NCBI GenBank assembly: GCA_002424705.1
Contig: DIKW01000105.1
Location: forward strand, 8,614 to 29,187
DNA from: Geobacter sp. UBA5608
Lineage (GTDB): Bacteria > Desulfobacterota > Desulfuromonadia > Geobacterales > Pseudopelobacteraceae
DNA: 20,574 nt
Direction: 5' to 3'
In this document: positions 1 through 10,956 of the stretch, in pieces
How positions within the stretch are numbered: position 1 is the stretch's first letter
Layout of the letters: each line of letters opens with the position of its first letter
Made by a program: the position numbers and the translations under genes
Notes under the pieces: generated by a model
What the model was told of the DNA's origin: nothing
Seen by the model: only the letters and a program-made list of their open reading frames with translations
Databases searched by the model: none

Positions 1-2070
1 AAGGCAATTGCCGATAAGTGGCTTGCCCACCAGTACGAGAAGACCACCGATTATCGCTTGCTGCTGATGCTGGCCCTGGCTGCATCCGTAACGATTATTG
101 CCCTGCTTACCTCATTGATGCTGGTTTCACGGCGGCTCAACAACCGTTTGCACCAGCAGCAGAAATTCCTGCAGGATCTGTTTGAGTACAACGGCACCGG
201 CAACCTGATTGTCTCCTCACGGCGGATCATTCGCCGGGTGAACCAGCAGTTTTGCGAGATGTTCGGCTATCAGCAGGATGAGCTGATCGGTCAATCGGTG
301 CGGCTGCTGCATCTGGACCAGGAACATCATGACAACTGGGCCCCTACCTTCCTGCAGGCCCGGGACGGCAAGACCCACCTGCATGCTGAATATCCGCTGC
401 GCCGCAAGGATGGCAGTCCCTTCTGGTGCTTTCTGACGGGCGTCAAGCTGCCGTTGGACGACGGAGAGGTCGGCGTGGTCTGGAGCCTGTTTGATATCAG
501 CGAGCGCAAGCAGGCCGAGCAGGACCTGCAGCAGGCCAAGCACGAACTCCAGGATTCTCACCAGCGCCTGCTGACCGTGCTGAACGCCCTGGACGCGATC
601 GTCTATGTGGCCGACATGCAGACCTACGAGCTGCTGTTCGTCAACAAGCATGTCCAGGATGTGTTTGGCGATATCGTCGGCCACCCCTGTTGGCAGAAGA
701 TGCAGACCGATCAGAGCGGTCCCTGCAGCTTTTGCAGCAACAGCCAGCTGCTGGATGATCGTGGTCAGCCGCGGGGAGTCTATGTATGGGAGTTTCAAAA
801 CACCGTCAACGGTCACTGGTACGCTATCCGTGACCGGGCGATCCGCTGGGTGGATGGCCGGATTGTGCGGCTGGAAATTGCCACCGATATCACCGATCGC
901 AAGCAGGCCGAAGAGCGCCTTGTGCAGGCCAAGGAGGCCGCCGAGGCGGCCAACCGGGCCAAGAGCGAGTTTTTGGCCAACATGAGCCATGAGATCCGCA
1001 CCCCGATGAACGGGGTGATCGGCATGACCCATCTGTTGTGGACAACGTCGCTCAGCATGGAGCAACAGCAGTACCTGGAGAGTATTGAGAACTCGGCCAC
1101 CAGCCTGGTGTCGCTGATCAGCGATATTCTCGATCTTTCACGGATTGAGGCCGGCAAGATGGCGCTGGAGACTACGGATTTTTCGCTGCATAGCTGCATT
1201 CAGGAGCTGCTGGACAGCCAGCGCTTCCATATCCAGATCAAGGATCTGCGAGTGGAGACGGCGCTCGCCGCTGACCTGCCGTCATTATTGCGCGGCGATC
1301 AGCTGCGCACCCGGCAGATACTGCTGAACCTGTTGGGCAACGCCATCAAGTTTACCGAGCAGGGCACGATCTCCATCGCTGCGGAACCCGTCTCCCGCAG
1401 CGACGATCAGGTGATGATCCGTCTGACCGTCAGCGACACCGGCATCGGCATGACGCCGGAGGCGATGGAGGGCATCTTTGCCCCCTTTACCCAGGCCGAT
1501 AGCTCCACCACCCGCAAGTACGGCGGCAGCGGCCTGGGGCTGGCCATCTGCCGCAGGCTGGCCGAGCTGATGGGAGGCCGGATCTGGGTGGAGAGCCGGC
1601 TTGGCGTTGGCAGCACCTTCTTTGTGGAGCTGCCGTTCCAGGTTGCGGAGCAGGCCGTGGCCCCCCGCGCCATCCCGCTCAAGCCGCTGGCAGCGCTGCG
1701 TCCGTTGTCGATCCTGCTGGCCGAGGATAATGCGGTTAATGCCCAGTTCATCACCAAGGTGTTGGAGCGGCAGGGCCACCAGCTGACCCTGGCCGAAAAC
1801 GGCCAGCAGACGCTGGAGCTGTTGGCAGGTCAGCCGTTTGATTGCATCCTGATGGATGTGCAGATGCCGGTCATGGGTGGTGATCAGGCCACGCTGATCA
1901 TTCGTGAGCAGGAGCGTCAGCAGGGTGGCCATATTCCGATCATCGCCTTAACGGCCCATGCCATGGACGATGAGCGCCAACGTCTGCTGCAGCAGGGTTT
2001 TGATGCCCATGTGGCCAAGCCGGTTGATATTGCGCTGCTCACTGCCGAGTTGCAGCGTTTGACCGCTTGA
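1..2070 (+). CDS. Hybrid sensor histidine kinase, 5'-truncated (TM-PAS-PAS-HisKA-HATPase-REC)
   Basis: The frame is open from base 1, so the true start and probably an extracytoplasmic sensor domain lie outside the window. Numbering from base 1: one membrane helix (about 20-42), a first PAS domain (about 57-170), a second PAS domain (about 185-300), HisKA with the phospho-acceptor His330 in SHEIRTPMNGV, a HATPase_c domain ending in the G-box GGSGLGLAICRRL, and a C-terminal receiver with Asp619 in LMDVQMPV. There is no HPt domain, so phosphate probably moves to a separate HPt protein or back. The last residues before the membrane helix (IADKWLAHQYEK) resemble the end of a periplasmic SBP_bac_3-type domain; this is inference. 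The second PAS domain carries three cysteines (230, 242, 245). It is paralogous to the kinase at 3117-5699. The ligand is unknown. Confidence 0.93.
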   Translation, partial: KAIADKWLAHQYEKTTDYRLLLMLALAASVTIIALLTSLMLVSRRLNNRLHQQQKFLQDLFEYNGTGNLIVSSRRIIRRVNQQFCEMFGYQQDELIGQSVRLLHLDQEHHDNWAPTFLQARDGKTHLHAEYPLRRKDGSPFWCFLTGVKLPLDDGEVGVVWSLFDISERKQAEQDLQQAKHELQDSHQRLLTVLNALDAIVYVADMQTYELLFVNKHVQDVFGDIVGHPCWQKMQTDQSGPCSFCSNSQLLDDRGQPRGVYVWEFQNTVNGHWYAIRDRAIRWVDGRIVRLEIATDITDRKQAEERLVQAKEAAEAANRAKSEFLANMSHEIRTPMNGVIGMTHLLWTTSLSMEQQQYLESIENSATSLVSLISDILDLSRIEAGKMALETTDFSLHSCIQELLDSQRFHIQIKDLRVETALAADLPSLLRGDQLRTRQILLNLLGNAIKFTEQGTISIAAEPVSRSDDQVMIRLTVSDTGIGMTPEAMEGIFAPFTQADSSTTRKYGGSGLGLAICRRLAELMGGRIWVESRLGVGSTFFVELPFQVAEQAVAPRAIPLKPLAALRPLSILLAEDNAVNAQFITKVLERQGHQLTLAENGQQTLELLAGQPFDCILMDVQMPVMGGDQATLIIREQERQQGGHIPIIALTAHAMDDERQRLLQQGFDAHVAKPVDIALLTAELQRLTA
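952..989 (+). repeat. Identical 38-nt segment shared with 4560-4597 (HisKA coding)
   Basis: This stretch encodes the run into the phospho-acceptor helix (NRAKSEFLANMSH). It is identical at nucleotide level to 4560-4597 in the second kinase. A second near-identical stretch lies over the ATP-binding lid (about 1488-1540 and 5094-5146). The flanking sensor regions are unrelated, so the transmitter modules look duplicated or homogenised. Confidence 0.8.
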
Positions 2071-2137
2071 CCGGCTCAGGCAGCGGGCTTTTTGTCTGAA
2101 GAAGCTCGTGATGGTGCGGTGGTGGTGAGGTGCGGCA

Positions 2138-3115
2138 ATGGTGAGATGCCTGACAACGCGACGTGATTTTCTGGCCGGCCTGGGCGCCCTGGCGCTGCTG
2201 CAGCTGCTGCCCGGCTGTAGGCAACGGCCTGCCCTGCGGATCGCCAGCCATCCCTGGCCCGGCTATGAACTGCTGTTCCTGGCCCGGCGCGAGGGTTGGC
2301 TCAGTGAAAAACAGGTGCGGCTGGTGGAGACCAGTTCGGCCACCGCATCTCTGGAAGCGCTGGAGCGAGGCACGGTGGATGGCGCCTGCCTCACCCTGGA
2401 TGAGCTGCTGCGGGCCCGCGACAGCGGCCTGCAGCTGACCGCCGTGCTGGTCTTTAATGTCTCGGCCGGTGCCGATCATATCCTGGCCCGACCGGGGATC
2501 AGCTCCGTCAGCCAGCTGGCCGGCAAGCGGATCGGCGTGGAACAGTCGGCGCTGGGGGCCCTGATGCTGCATCTGAGCCTGCAGAGCGCAGGCCTTGACT
2601 ATAAGCAGGTGCAGGTGGTACCGATGGCGCCGGACAACCACCAACTGGTCTGGCAGACTGAACGGCTGGACGCCATGGTCTGTTACGAACCGCTCGCCAG
2701 CCAGTTGCAGGGCAACGGTATTCACAGTATCTTTGACAGCCGCAGCCTGCCGGGTATGATCGTTGATGTCCTGGCTGTCAGAACCGGCCTGCTGGACCAG
2801 TACACGGCGCAGCTGCACAGCCTGACGGACGCCCATTTCAGAGCATATCACCATCTGGTGCACAACCCGCAGGATACCGCCTACAAGTTGGCCGGCCGGC
2901 TCAAGCTTCCTGCGGACAAGGTGCTTGATGCCTACCGTGGTCTGCAACTGCCGATTGTAAGCGCCAACCGCCGCTATCTGCAGGGCAGCGGGGCCCGTCT
3001 GGTGGCTACAGTCAAAACGTTGTCGCCGATCATGCTGCAGCATGGGTTGCTGCAGCAGCCGGCCAGCCTGGAAGGTCTGTTCGATGCCCGTTTTCTTCCC
3101 ACAAAGGATTTCTGA
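2138..3115 (+). CDS. Orphan ABC-type substrate-binding lipoprotein, NMT1/SsuA-like
   Basis: A 325-residue periplasmic binding protein. The N-terminus has a twin-arginine-like motif TTRRDFLAG (RR at 8-9), a hydrophobic stretch and a lipobox LLPGC with Cys27, suggesting a Tat-exported lipoprotein. The mature part opens with LRIASHPWPGYELLFLARREGWL, typical of the nitrate/sulfonate/thiamine-precursor binding fold, and continues with KRIGVEQSALG and a lobe-two segment around DAMVCYEP. The ATG at 2138 is the first start after an in-frame stop at 2126 and follows a GAGG at 2127-2130. No permease or ATPase gene is nearby. It ends 1 nt before the next kinase, so it may deliver ligand to a sensor rather than to a transporter; that role is inference. 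The ligand cannot be read from sequence. Confidence 0.85.
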   Translation: MVRCLTTRRDFLAGLGALALLQLLPGCRQRPALRIASHPWPGYELLFLARREGWLSEKQVRLVETSSATASLEALERGTVDGACLTLDELLRARDSGLQLTAVLVFNVSAGADHILARPGISSVSQLAGKRIGVEQSALGALMLHLSLQSAGLDYKQVQVVPMAPDNHQLVWQTERLDAMVCYEPLASQLQGNGIHSIFDSRSLPGMIVDVLAVRTGLLDQYTAQLHSLTDAHFRAYHHLVHNPQDTAYKLAGRLKLPADKVLDAYRGLQLPIVSANRRYLQGSGARLVATVKTLSPIMLQHGLLQQPASLEGLFDARFLPTKDF

Positions 3116-3116
3116 T

Positions 3117-5695
<2,579 letters not shown>

Positions 5696-5699
<4 letters not shown>

Positions 5700-6457
5700 G
5701 CCGTCGATTCAATGATCACTTTGCCGGTGTGGCGTCGTATTACGCCAGCCACCGACCCGGTTATCCGCCCGAGCTGTTTGCCTGGCTGGCCGATCAGCTT
5801 GCAGGGCGACGCCTGGCTTGGGATTGCGCCACCGGCAGCGGTCAGGCGGCGTTGGCCCTGGCCGATCATTTTGATCAAGTGCTGGCCACCGACGCCAGCA
5901 GCAGCCAGATCGAGGCCGCCAAACCCTGGCCCGGTGTTCAGTATCGCGTGGCGCCGGCCGATGCCTCTGGTCTTGAGGCGCAATCCGTTGATCTGGTGAC
6001 CGTGGCCCAGGCCCTGCACTGGTTCGAGCTTGGTCCGTTCTATGCCGAGGTGCGGCGGGTGCTGAGGCCGGGGGGGCTGCTGGCGGTCTGGACCTACGGT
6101 GTCTTCCAGGTGGTCGGCGATGCCCAGGGCGAGATCCAGTGGCATCTGGACCGATTCTATCACCAGACCGTCGGACCCTACTGGCCACCGGAGCGCCGTC
6201 ACGTTGAGAACGGCTATGCCGAGCTGGCCTTTCCCTTTGTTGAGCTGGCGGTGCCGCCCTTTGCCATGCAGGTCGACTGGACCCTGGATGATCTGGCCGG
6301 TTACCTGCGCAGCTGGTCGGCCACCAGCCGCTACTGTGAACTGGTTGGCGTCGACCCGGTAACTGAGCTGACCAGGGAGCTGGCCCCGCTGTGGGGTGAA
6401 GCCTCCCGGCAGGTCAGCTGGCCACTCTCGTTGAAGGTCGGCAGGTTCGAACCCTGA
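5696..6457 (+). CDS. Class I SAM-dependent methyltransferase
   Basis: 253 residues. Motif I is WDCATGSGQAALAL (about 44-57), followed by an acidic strand end LATDAS, motif IV in VDLVTVAQALHWF and the post-motif RRVLRPGGLLAVW. This is the Methyltransf_11 layout. The opening RFNDHFAGVASYYASHRPGYP is typical of a family of small-molecule methyltransferases, which supports the ATG at 5696. That ATG overlaps the TGA of the kinase (ATGA), and only an AAGG abuts it, so translation is probably coupled to the kinase. The substrate is unknown. A seven-G run lies at 6070-6076 in frame. No membrane segment is seen, so it should act in the cytoplasm. Confidence 0.85.
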
Positions 6458-6475
6458 TCCTCCGCCGTTGTTTTG

Positions 6476-6506
6476 CTTGACGCTCCCCCCTGATCGGCAC
6501 TACAAA
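6476..6506 (+). promoter_or_regulatory. Possible sigma70 promoter for the helicase gene
   Basis: TTGACG (6476-6481) and TACAAA (6501-6506) are separated by 19 nt, longer than the ideal 17. A start point 6-8 nt downstream would fall almost on the ATG at 6513, which has no Shine-Dalgarno sequence. The match is modest, so this is a weak call. Confidence 0.25.
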
Positions 6507-6512
6507 CATCAC

Positions 6513-8729
6513 ATGGACCTGCTTTCCCACCTGAACAAGCCCCAGAAACAGGCGGTGCTGCATGGCGCAGGACCGCTGCTGATCCTGGCCGGCGCCGGCT
6601 CCGGTAAGACCCGCGTCATCACCCACCGCATCGGCCACCTGATCCGGGAGCGCGGTGTCCGCCCGGTCAACATCCTGGCCGTTACCTTCACCAACAAGGC
6701 GGCCAAGGAGATGGCCGAGCGGGTGCGCAGCCTCTTGGGCAGCGACGATATCCCCCTGGTGGCCACCTTCCACGCCACCTGCGGCCGGATCCTGCGCAAG
6801 GAGATCCACCAACTGGGGTATGACCAGAACTTCGTGATCTATGACGACAAGGACAGCGAGCGGCTGCTCAAGGAGTTGCTCAAAGAGCTGGACCTGGACG
6901 AGAAGCGTTTTCCGCCCAAAACCGTGGGGGCCCGGATCGACGACTGCAAGAATCGGGGGCTGTGGCCCGACGAGCTACCGGTGGGTGATCTCTGGGACCA
7001 GCGCTTTAGCCGGATCTACGCCGCCTACCAGGATCGGCTCAAGCGCTGCAACGCGCTGGAATTCGGCGACCTGCTGCTCTTAACGGTACGCCTGTTCGAG
7101 CAGCAGCCGACGGTGCTGGCCCGCTGGCAGGAACGGTTTCAGTGGCTGCTGGTGGATGAGTACCAGGATACCAACCCGGTGCAATACCGTCTGATTCGCC
7201 TGTTGGCAGGTGAGCGCAGGAACCTGTGCGTGGTGGGGGATGACGATCAGTCGATCTACTCCTGGCGTGGGGCCGATATCCGCAATATTCTCGAGTTTGA
7301 GAAGGATTTCCCCGATGTGACCGTGATCCGTCTGGAGCAGAACTACCGCTCTTCCGGCACGATCCTGAAAGCGGCCGGCGCGGTGGTGGCCAAGAACTTC
7401 GGTCGCAAGGGCAAGACCCTCTGGACCGAAAATCCGGAGGGTGAGCCGATCCGGGTCATCCGCCAGGAGAGCGATCGCGACGAGGCCCGTTTTGTGGCCG
7501 GCGAGATTAGAAATCTGCAGCGTCATGGGGCGCCTCTGACCGAGATGGCGGTCTTTTACCGCACCAACGCCCAGTCGCGTCTGGTGGAAGAGGCGCTGGT
7601 GGCCGATGGCCTGCCGTACCATATCGTGGGCGGTGTCCGGTTTTATGCCCGCCTGGAGGTCAAGGATATCCTGGCCTACCTGCGGCTGTTGGAGAACCCG
7701 GCCGATGAGCTGTCGCTGAAGCGGATCGTCAATGTGCCGCCCCGCGGCATCGGCGCCGCCACGGTGGACAAGGTGGCCGAGTATGCTGCACGGCAGGAGA
7801 TCTCTCTGCTGGCGGCCCTGCAGCAGGCCGGCCAGAGCGGTCTTTTGGCCAGCGGGCCCCGCGGCAAGGTGGCGGCCTTCAGCGATCTGTTGCAGCGTTT
7901 CAGTAGCTTGGCCACCAGCAGCACCCTGCCGGAACTGGTGCGGGCGGTGATGGAGGAGAGCGGTTACCTGGAGCGGCTGCGCCAGAGCCGTGACGAGGAC
8001 GACAGCGAACGGCTGGAAAACCTGGAGCAGCTGCAGGCAGCGGTGGAGGAGTTCTGCGAGGCCAATCCCGAGGCGGGTCTGTCCGGCTTTTTGGAGCAGG
8101 TGGCGCTGGTGGCCGATCTGGAGCGGGGGGAGGTCGGCACACCGTCGATAACCCTGATGACCCTGCATGCCGCCAAGGGGCTTGAATTCAAGGTGGTCTT
8201 CATGATCGGTATGGAGGAACGGCTGTTTCCCCATGTGCGGGCCCTGGACGACCTTGACGGTATGGAGGAGGAACGCCGCCTGTGCTACGTGGGGATGACC
8301 CGCGCCCGGGAACGGCTCTATCTGCTGCACGCCCGGCGGCGGCATCTGTTCGGACAGGAGCAGGCCAACCTGGCCTCGCGTTTCCTGAAGGATATCCCTG
8401 GTGAGCTGCTTGAGGATCAGGGACACGGTTCATGGGGCCTGGGCCCCGCAGCAACCAGTAGCCGGACTTCTCGCCCAGCGGCAGCTGCCCCGGCCCTGCA
8501 TAACCTGTCAGCGGTGAGCGCCGCCCTTGATGAGGTGGAGCTGGTGCCGGAGCCAGGCGAAGAGTACGGCGGCGTCTTCGTGGGGATGCGGGTGCGCCAC
8601 GCCAAATTCGGTGTCGGCACCATCCGCAAGATCGAGGGGCAGGGCGATGACCAGAAGCTGGTGGTCTGGTTCACCACGGCCGGTCCCAAAAAGTTGATGG
8701 CCCGCTTTGCCGGGCTGGAGCGGGTATGA
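6513..8729 (+). CDS. pcrA: ATP-dependent 3'-5' DNA helicase, UvrD/PcrA type
   Basis: A 738-residue superfamily 1A helicase, near the usual size for PcrA/UvrD, which unwinds DNA in repair and replication restart. Motifs in order: Q-motif region LNKPQKQAV, Walker A AGAGSGKT with Lys32, motif II VDEYQDTN with Asp215-Glu216, motif III GDDDQSIYSWRGAD, motif IV QNYRSS, motif V LMTLHAAKGLEF and motif VI YVGMTRARERLYL. The C-terminus has the Tudor-like module GMRVRHAKFGVGTI typical of PcrA. The start at 6513 gives the family-typical MDLLSHLN; a TTG at 6468 would add 15 residues with no family support. The stop overlaps the ilvA start (ATGA). Choosing between the names uvrD and pcrA is convention; the activity class is secure. 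Confidence 0.95.
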   Translation: MDLLSHLNKPQKQAVLHGAGPLLILAGAGSGKTRVITHRIGHLIRERGVRPVNILAVTFTNKAAKEMAERVRSLLGSDDIPLVATFHATCGRILRKEIHQLGYDQNFVIYDDKDSERLLKELLKELDLDEKRFPPKTVGARIDDCKNRGLWPDELPVGDLWDQRFSRIYAAYQDRLKRCNALEFGDLLLLTVRLFEQQPTVLARWQERFQWLLVDEYQDTNPVQYRLIRLLAGERRNLCVVGDDDQSIYSWRGADIRNILEFEKDFPDVTVIRLEQNYRSSGTILKAAGAVVAKNFGRKGKTLWTENPEGEPIRVIRQESDRDEARFVAGEIRNLQRHGAPLTEMAVFYRTNAQSRLVEEALVADGLPYHIVGGVRFYARLEVKDILAYLRLLENPADELSLKRIVNVPPRGIGAATVDKVAEYAARQEISLLAALQQAGQSGLLASGPRGKVAAFSDLLQRFSSLATSSTLPELVRAVMEESGYLERLRQSRDEDDSERLENLEQLQAAVEEFCEANPEAGLSGFLEQVALVADLERGEVGTPSITLMTLHAAKGLEFKVVFMIGMEERLFPHVRALDDLDGMEEERRLCYVGMTRARERLYLLHARRRHLFGQEQANLASRFLKDIPGELLEDQGHGSWGLGPAATSSRTSRPAAAAPALHNLSAVSAALDEVELVPEPGEEYGGVFVGMRVRHAKFGVGTIRKIEGQGDDQKLVVWFTTAGPKKLMARFAGLERV

Positions 8730-9955
8730 AGAAAGAACCACAGCAGCTGAGCTACCAGTTGATCCAGGAGGCTGAGGATCGACTGCGCAAGCGGGTGCGA
8801 CAGACCGAGCTGATCGCCTCGCCCCATTTCAGCGAGCAGGTTGGGCATCCGGTCTATCTCAAGTGCGAAAATCTGCAGAAGACCGGGGCTTTCAAGCTGC
8901 GCGGCGCGATGAACTTCATGACCGCCCGCGATCGCTCTGAGCTGAAGCAGGGCGTCACCGCCGCATCGGCCGGCAACCATGCCCAGGGTGTGGCCTATGG
9001 GGCCGATCTGCTGGGCATCCCGGCCCGGATCTTTATGCCGGAGAGCACGCCGCCCCAGAAGGTGCAGGCCACCCGTGACCTGGGGGCCGAGGTGGTGCTG
9101 ACCGGCGCCAACTTCGATGAGTCATTCGCTGCGGCCCAGGCCGATAGCCAGCAGTGCGGTACGGTCTTTATCCATCCCTTTGACGATCCGCTGGTGATGG
9201 CCGGCCAAGGCACCATCGGTCTGGAGATTCTGAAGGAACTGCCCGATGTCGAAACGGTGATCGTGCCGGTTGGTGGCGGCGGCCTCCTGGCCGGTGTGGT
9301 CACCGCCATCAAGGAGACCCATCCCCGGGTGCGGGTGGTGGGGGTTGAGTCGGCAGCCGCACCCTGCATGTACCGGGCGGTGCGCGACAACCGGATCAGC
9401 GAGGTGCCGCTCAGGCTGACCATAGCCGATGGTATCGCCGTCAAAAAGGCCGGTCAGCTGACCACACCGATCATTCGCCGCCTGGTTGATGAGATCGTGT
9501 TGGTGGAAGAGGAGGAGATCGCCCTGGCGATCGTGGCGCTCTTGGAGCGCAGCAAGCTGCTGGTGGAGGGGGCTGGCGCCGTGACCCTGGCCGCCCTGCT
9601 GAACGGCAAGCTGGCCGGGCCCCTGGGCAAGACGGTCTGCCTGTTGTCCGGCGGTAATATCGATGTGCGCACCCTGGCGCTGGTGGTTGAACGGGGCCTG
9701 TTGGCGGCCGGACGCTATCTCAAGCTGCGGATCGAGATGCAGGATGCCCCCGGCGCCCTGGCCCAACTGGCCGCCGATCTGGCCACGGTGCGGGCCAACA
9801 TCCACGACATCACTCACGATCGTCGAACCAGAGGGGTGGTGATGGGCAGCACGGCGGTGCAGCTGCTCTTGGAGACCCGCGGCCAGGATCATGCCGATGA
9901 GATTGTGGCCGCGCTGCAGCAGCGCGGCTATCAGTTGGAGTTGGAAGAGGGCTAG
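8726..9955 (+). CDS. ilvA: Threonine ammonia-lyase (PLP) with one C-terminal ACT domain
   Basis: 409 residues. It converts L-threonine to 2-oxobutanoate and ammonia, the entry step to isoleucine. The PLP lysine is Lys57 in GAFKLRGAMN, a substrate loop ASAGNHAQGVA follows, and the phosphate-binding glycine loop is GGGGLLAG. The C-terminal part from about residue 330 (KLRIEMQDAPGALAQLA) is a single ACT-type domain. This is the roughly 400-residue form, shorter than the E. coli biosynthetic enzyme of about 514 residues with two regulatory repeats. The ATG overlaps the helicase stop by 4 nt and has GGAG at 8717-8720. The ACT domain suggests feedback control by an amino acid; which one cannot be told. 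Known work on Geobacter relatives makes citramalate the main isoleucine route, so this enzyme may be secondary here. Confidence 0.92.
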   Translation: MKKEPQQLSYQLIQEAEDRLRKRVRQTELIASPHFSEQVGHPVYLKCENLQKTGAFKLRGAMNFMTARDRSELKQGVTAASAGNHAQGVAYGADLLGIPARIFMPESTPPQKVQATRDLGAEVVLTGANFDESFAAAQADSQQCGTVFIHPFDDPLVMAGQGTIGLEILKELPDVETVIVPVGGGGLLAGVVTAIKETHPRVRVVGVESAAAPCMYRAVRDNRISEVPLRLTIADGIAVKKAGQLTTPIIRRLVDEIVLVEEEEIALAIVALLERSKLLVEGAGAVTLAALLNGKLAGPLGKTVCLLSGGNIDVRTLALVVERGLLAAGRYLKLRIEMQDAPGALAQLAADLATVRANIHDITHDRRTRGVVMGSTAVQLLLETRGQDHADEIVAALQQRGYQLELEEG

Positions 9956-10476
9956 CGGGCTGTCTCGGCCAGCTGTTTTTTGATCAGGCCTTCGATCACC
10001 CGGTCGGCGCCGGTAGCGAAGCCCATGATCTGCTCTTTGACGATGCCGTTCTGGTCGATGATGTAGAGCACCGGCAGGGCCCGCACGCCGTAGTCGGCCT
10101 GAATCTTGCCGGAGGCCATCACCAGCGGGTAGGGGATCCGCTTTTCATCGGCAAAGCTCTTGACCACCCGTTCGCCGCCTTCATCGACGCTCATGCCGAT
10201 CACCTGCAGCCCCTGCTTGGCGTACTTGCGGTGCAGTTCGGCCAGAAAAGGGATCGATTCACGGCAGGGGGGGCACCAGGTGGCCCAGAAATCAAGGATC
10301 ACCACCGAACCTCTCAGGCCTTCGCTGGAGATCGGCTGCCCTGTGATGGCAAAGGCCTTGAAGGCCGGCGCCGGTTGACCGCGTCGCGGAGCGGCGTCGG
10401 CGGTGGCGACACAAAACAGCAGGGCTGCAGCGCAAAACGCTGCAGCCCGCTTTAACGTAGCTACCGAGTGGCGCAT
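9952..10476 (-). CDS. TlpA-family exported thiol-disulfide oxidoreductase
   Basis: 174 residues from the ATG at 10476, which lies 4 nt after the trxA stop; a TTG at 10497 inside trxA is less likely. An N-terminal signal peptide (about 1-28, ending ATADA) leads to a thioredoxin fold of the AhpC-TSA/Redoxin type. The active site is WATWCPPC with Cys68 and Cys71. The conserved cis-proline strand follows in VRALPVLYIIDQNG. Such proteins reduce periplasmic disulfides, often apocytochrome c thiols before haem attachment. That fits the divergent ccsA-hem operon, though the link is inference. It forms a probable operon with trxA. Its stop codon overlaps the ilvA stop in the shared CTAG at 9952-9955. 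Confidence 0.9.
   Translation of the reverse strand: MRHSVATLKRAAAFCAAALLFCVATADAAPRRGQPAPAFKAFAITGQPISSEGLRGSVVILDFWATWCPPCRESIPFLAELHRKYAKQGLQVIGMSVDEGGERVVKSFADEKRIPYPLVMASGKIQADYGVRALPVLYIIDQNGIVKEQIMGFATGADRVIEGLIKKQLAETAR
9958..9981 (+). terminator. Candidate intrinsic terminator for the pcrA-ilvA unit, inside antisense tlpA
   Basis: GGCTG (9958-9962), a 7-nt loop and CAGCT (9970-9974) form a 5-bp stem including one G-U pair. It is followed after one base by six T (9976-9981), and begins 3 nt after the ilvA stop. The stem is short, so efficiency may be low. Confidence 0.35.
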
Positions 10477-10480
10477 GGTG

Positions 10481-10810
10481 TTAGAGCGCCTTGGCAATCA
10501 GGGCGTCCAGCTGCGACTTGGGCACGGCGCCCACCACCTGGTCAACGATGGCCCCGCCCTTGAACAGGATCAGGGTAGGGATGCCGCGCACACCGTATTT
10601 GCCGGGGGTGGCCGGGTTGTCGTCCACGTTGACCTTGCCGACCTTGACCTTGCCGCTGTAGTCATCGGCCACGGCGTCAATCAGAGGAGCGATCGCCTTG
10701 CAGGGAGCGCACCAGGTGGCCCAGAAATCCACCAGCACCGGAATGTCGGATTGCAGCACCTCGCGGTCAAAATTGGCATCGGTAAAGGTCATCACGTTGT
10801 CGCTAGCCAT
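10481..10810 (-). CDS. trxA: Thioredoxin
   Basis: 109 residues, the standard thioredoxin length, with no signal peptide, so cytoplasmic. The active site is WCAPCK with Cys34 and Cys37, where alanine replaces the usual glycine of WCGPCK. The cis-proline is in VRGIPTLILFKGG. It reduces protein disulfides with electrons from thioredoxin reductase. The start at 10810 has a strong AAAGGAGG (complement of 10820-10827) with 9-nt spacing. It is first gene of a two-gene unit with the exported TlpA-like protein, a plausible cytoplasm-to-periplasm thiol pair. Confidence 0.95.
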   Translation of the reverse strand: MASDNVMTFTDANFDREVLQSDIPVLVDFWATWCAPCKAIAPLIDAVADDYSGKVKVGKVNVDDNPATPGKYGVRGIPTLILFKGGAIVDQVVGAVPKSQLDALIAKAL

Positions 10811-10835
10811 GGATGCAGGCCTCCTTTAGGCAATG

Positions 10836-10853
10836 TATTCAACTTTTTGAATA
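10836..10853. promoter_or_regulatory. Palindrome over the trxA start site, candidate operator
   Basis: TATTCAA and TTGAATA are perfect 7-bp arms around a 4-nt centre. The palindrome overlaps the downstream half of the -10 box and the predicted start point of trxA, the classic place for a repressor. The regulator is not identifiable. It could also be a small hairpin in the leader, but much of it lies upstream of the start point. Confidence 0.45.
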
Positions 10854-10878
10854 ATACTGCGGATCGGAAAATTTGCAA
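10851..10878 (-). promoter_or_regulatory. sigma70-type promoter of trxA-tlpA
   Basis: Read on the minus strand: -35 TTGCAA (10873-10878), 16-nt spacer and -10 TATTAT (10851-10856, five of six to consensus). The start point should be near 10844, giving a leader of about 34 nt that contains the strong trxA ribosome site. Confidence 0.65.
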
Positions 10879-10956
10879 GCAAAAACGTCCGGCAGCGGAG
10901 CTGCACAAGCGCCGCACGCGGCTTTGCAGCTGATGCTGCAGCACGGCGAAAAGTCG

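Noticed and set aside
2071..2137. Possible terminator or promoter between the first kinase and the lipoprotein gene
   Set aside because: A five-T run (about 2090) follows only a 4-bp imperfect stem, and no -35/-10 pair is convincing. The gap is probably read through.
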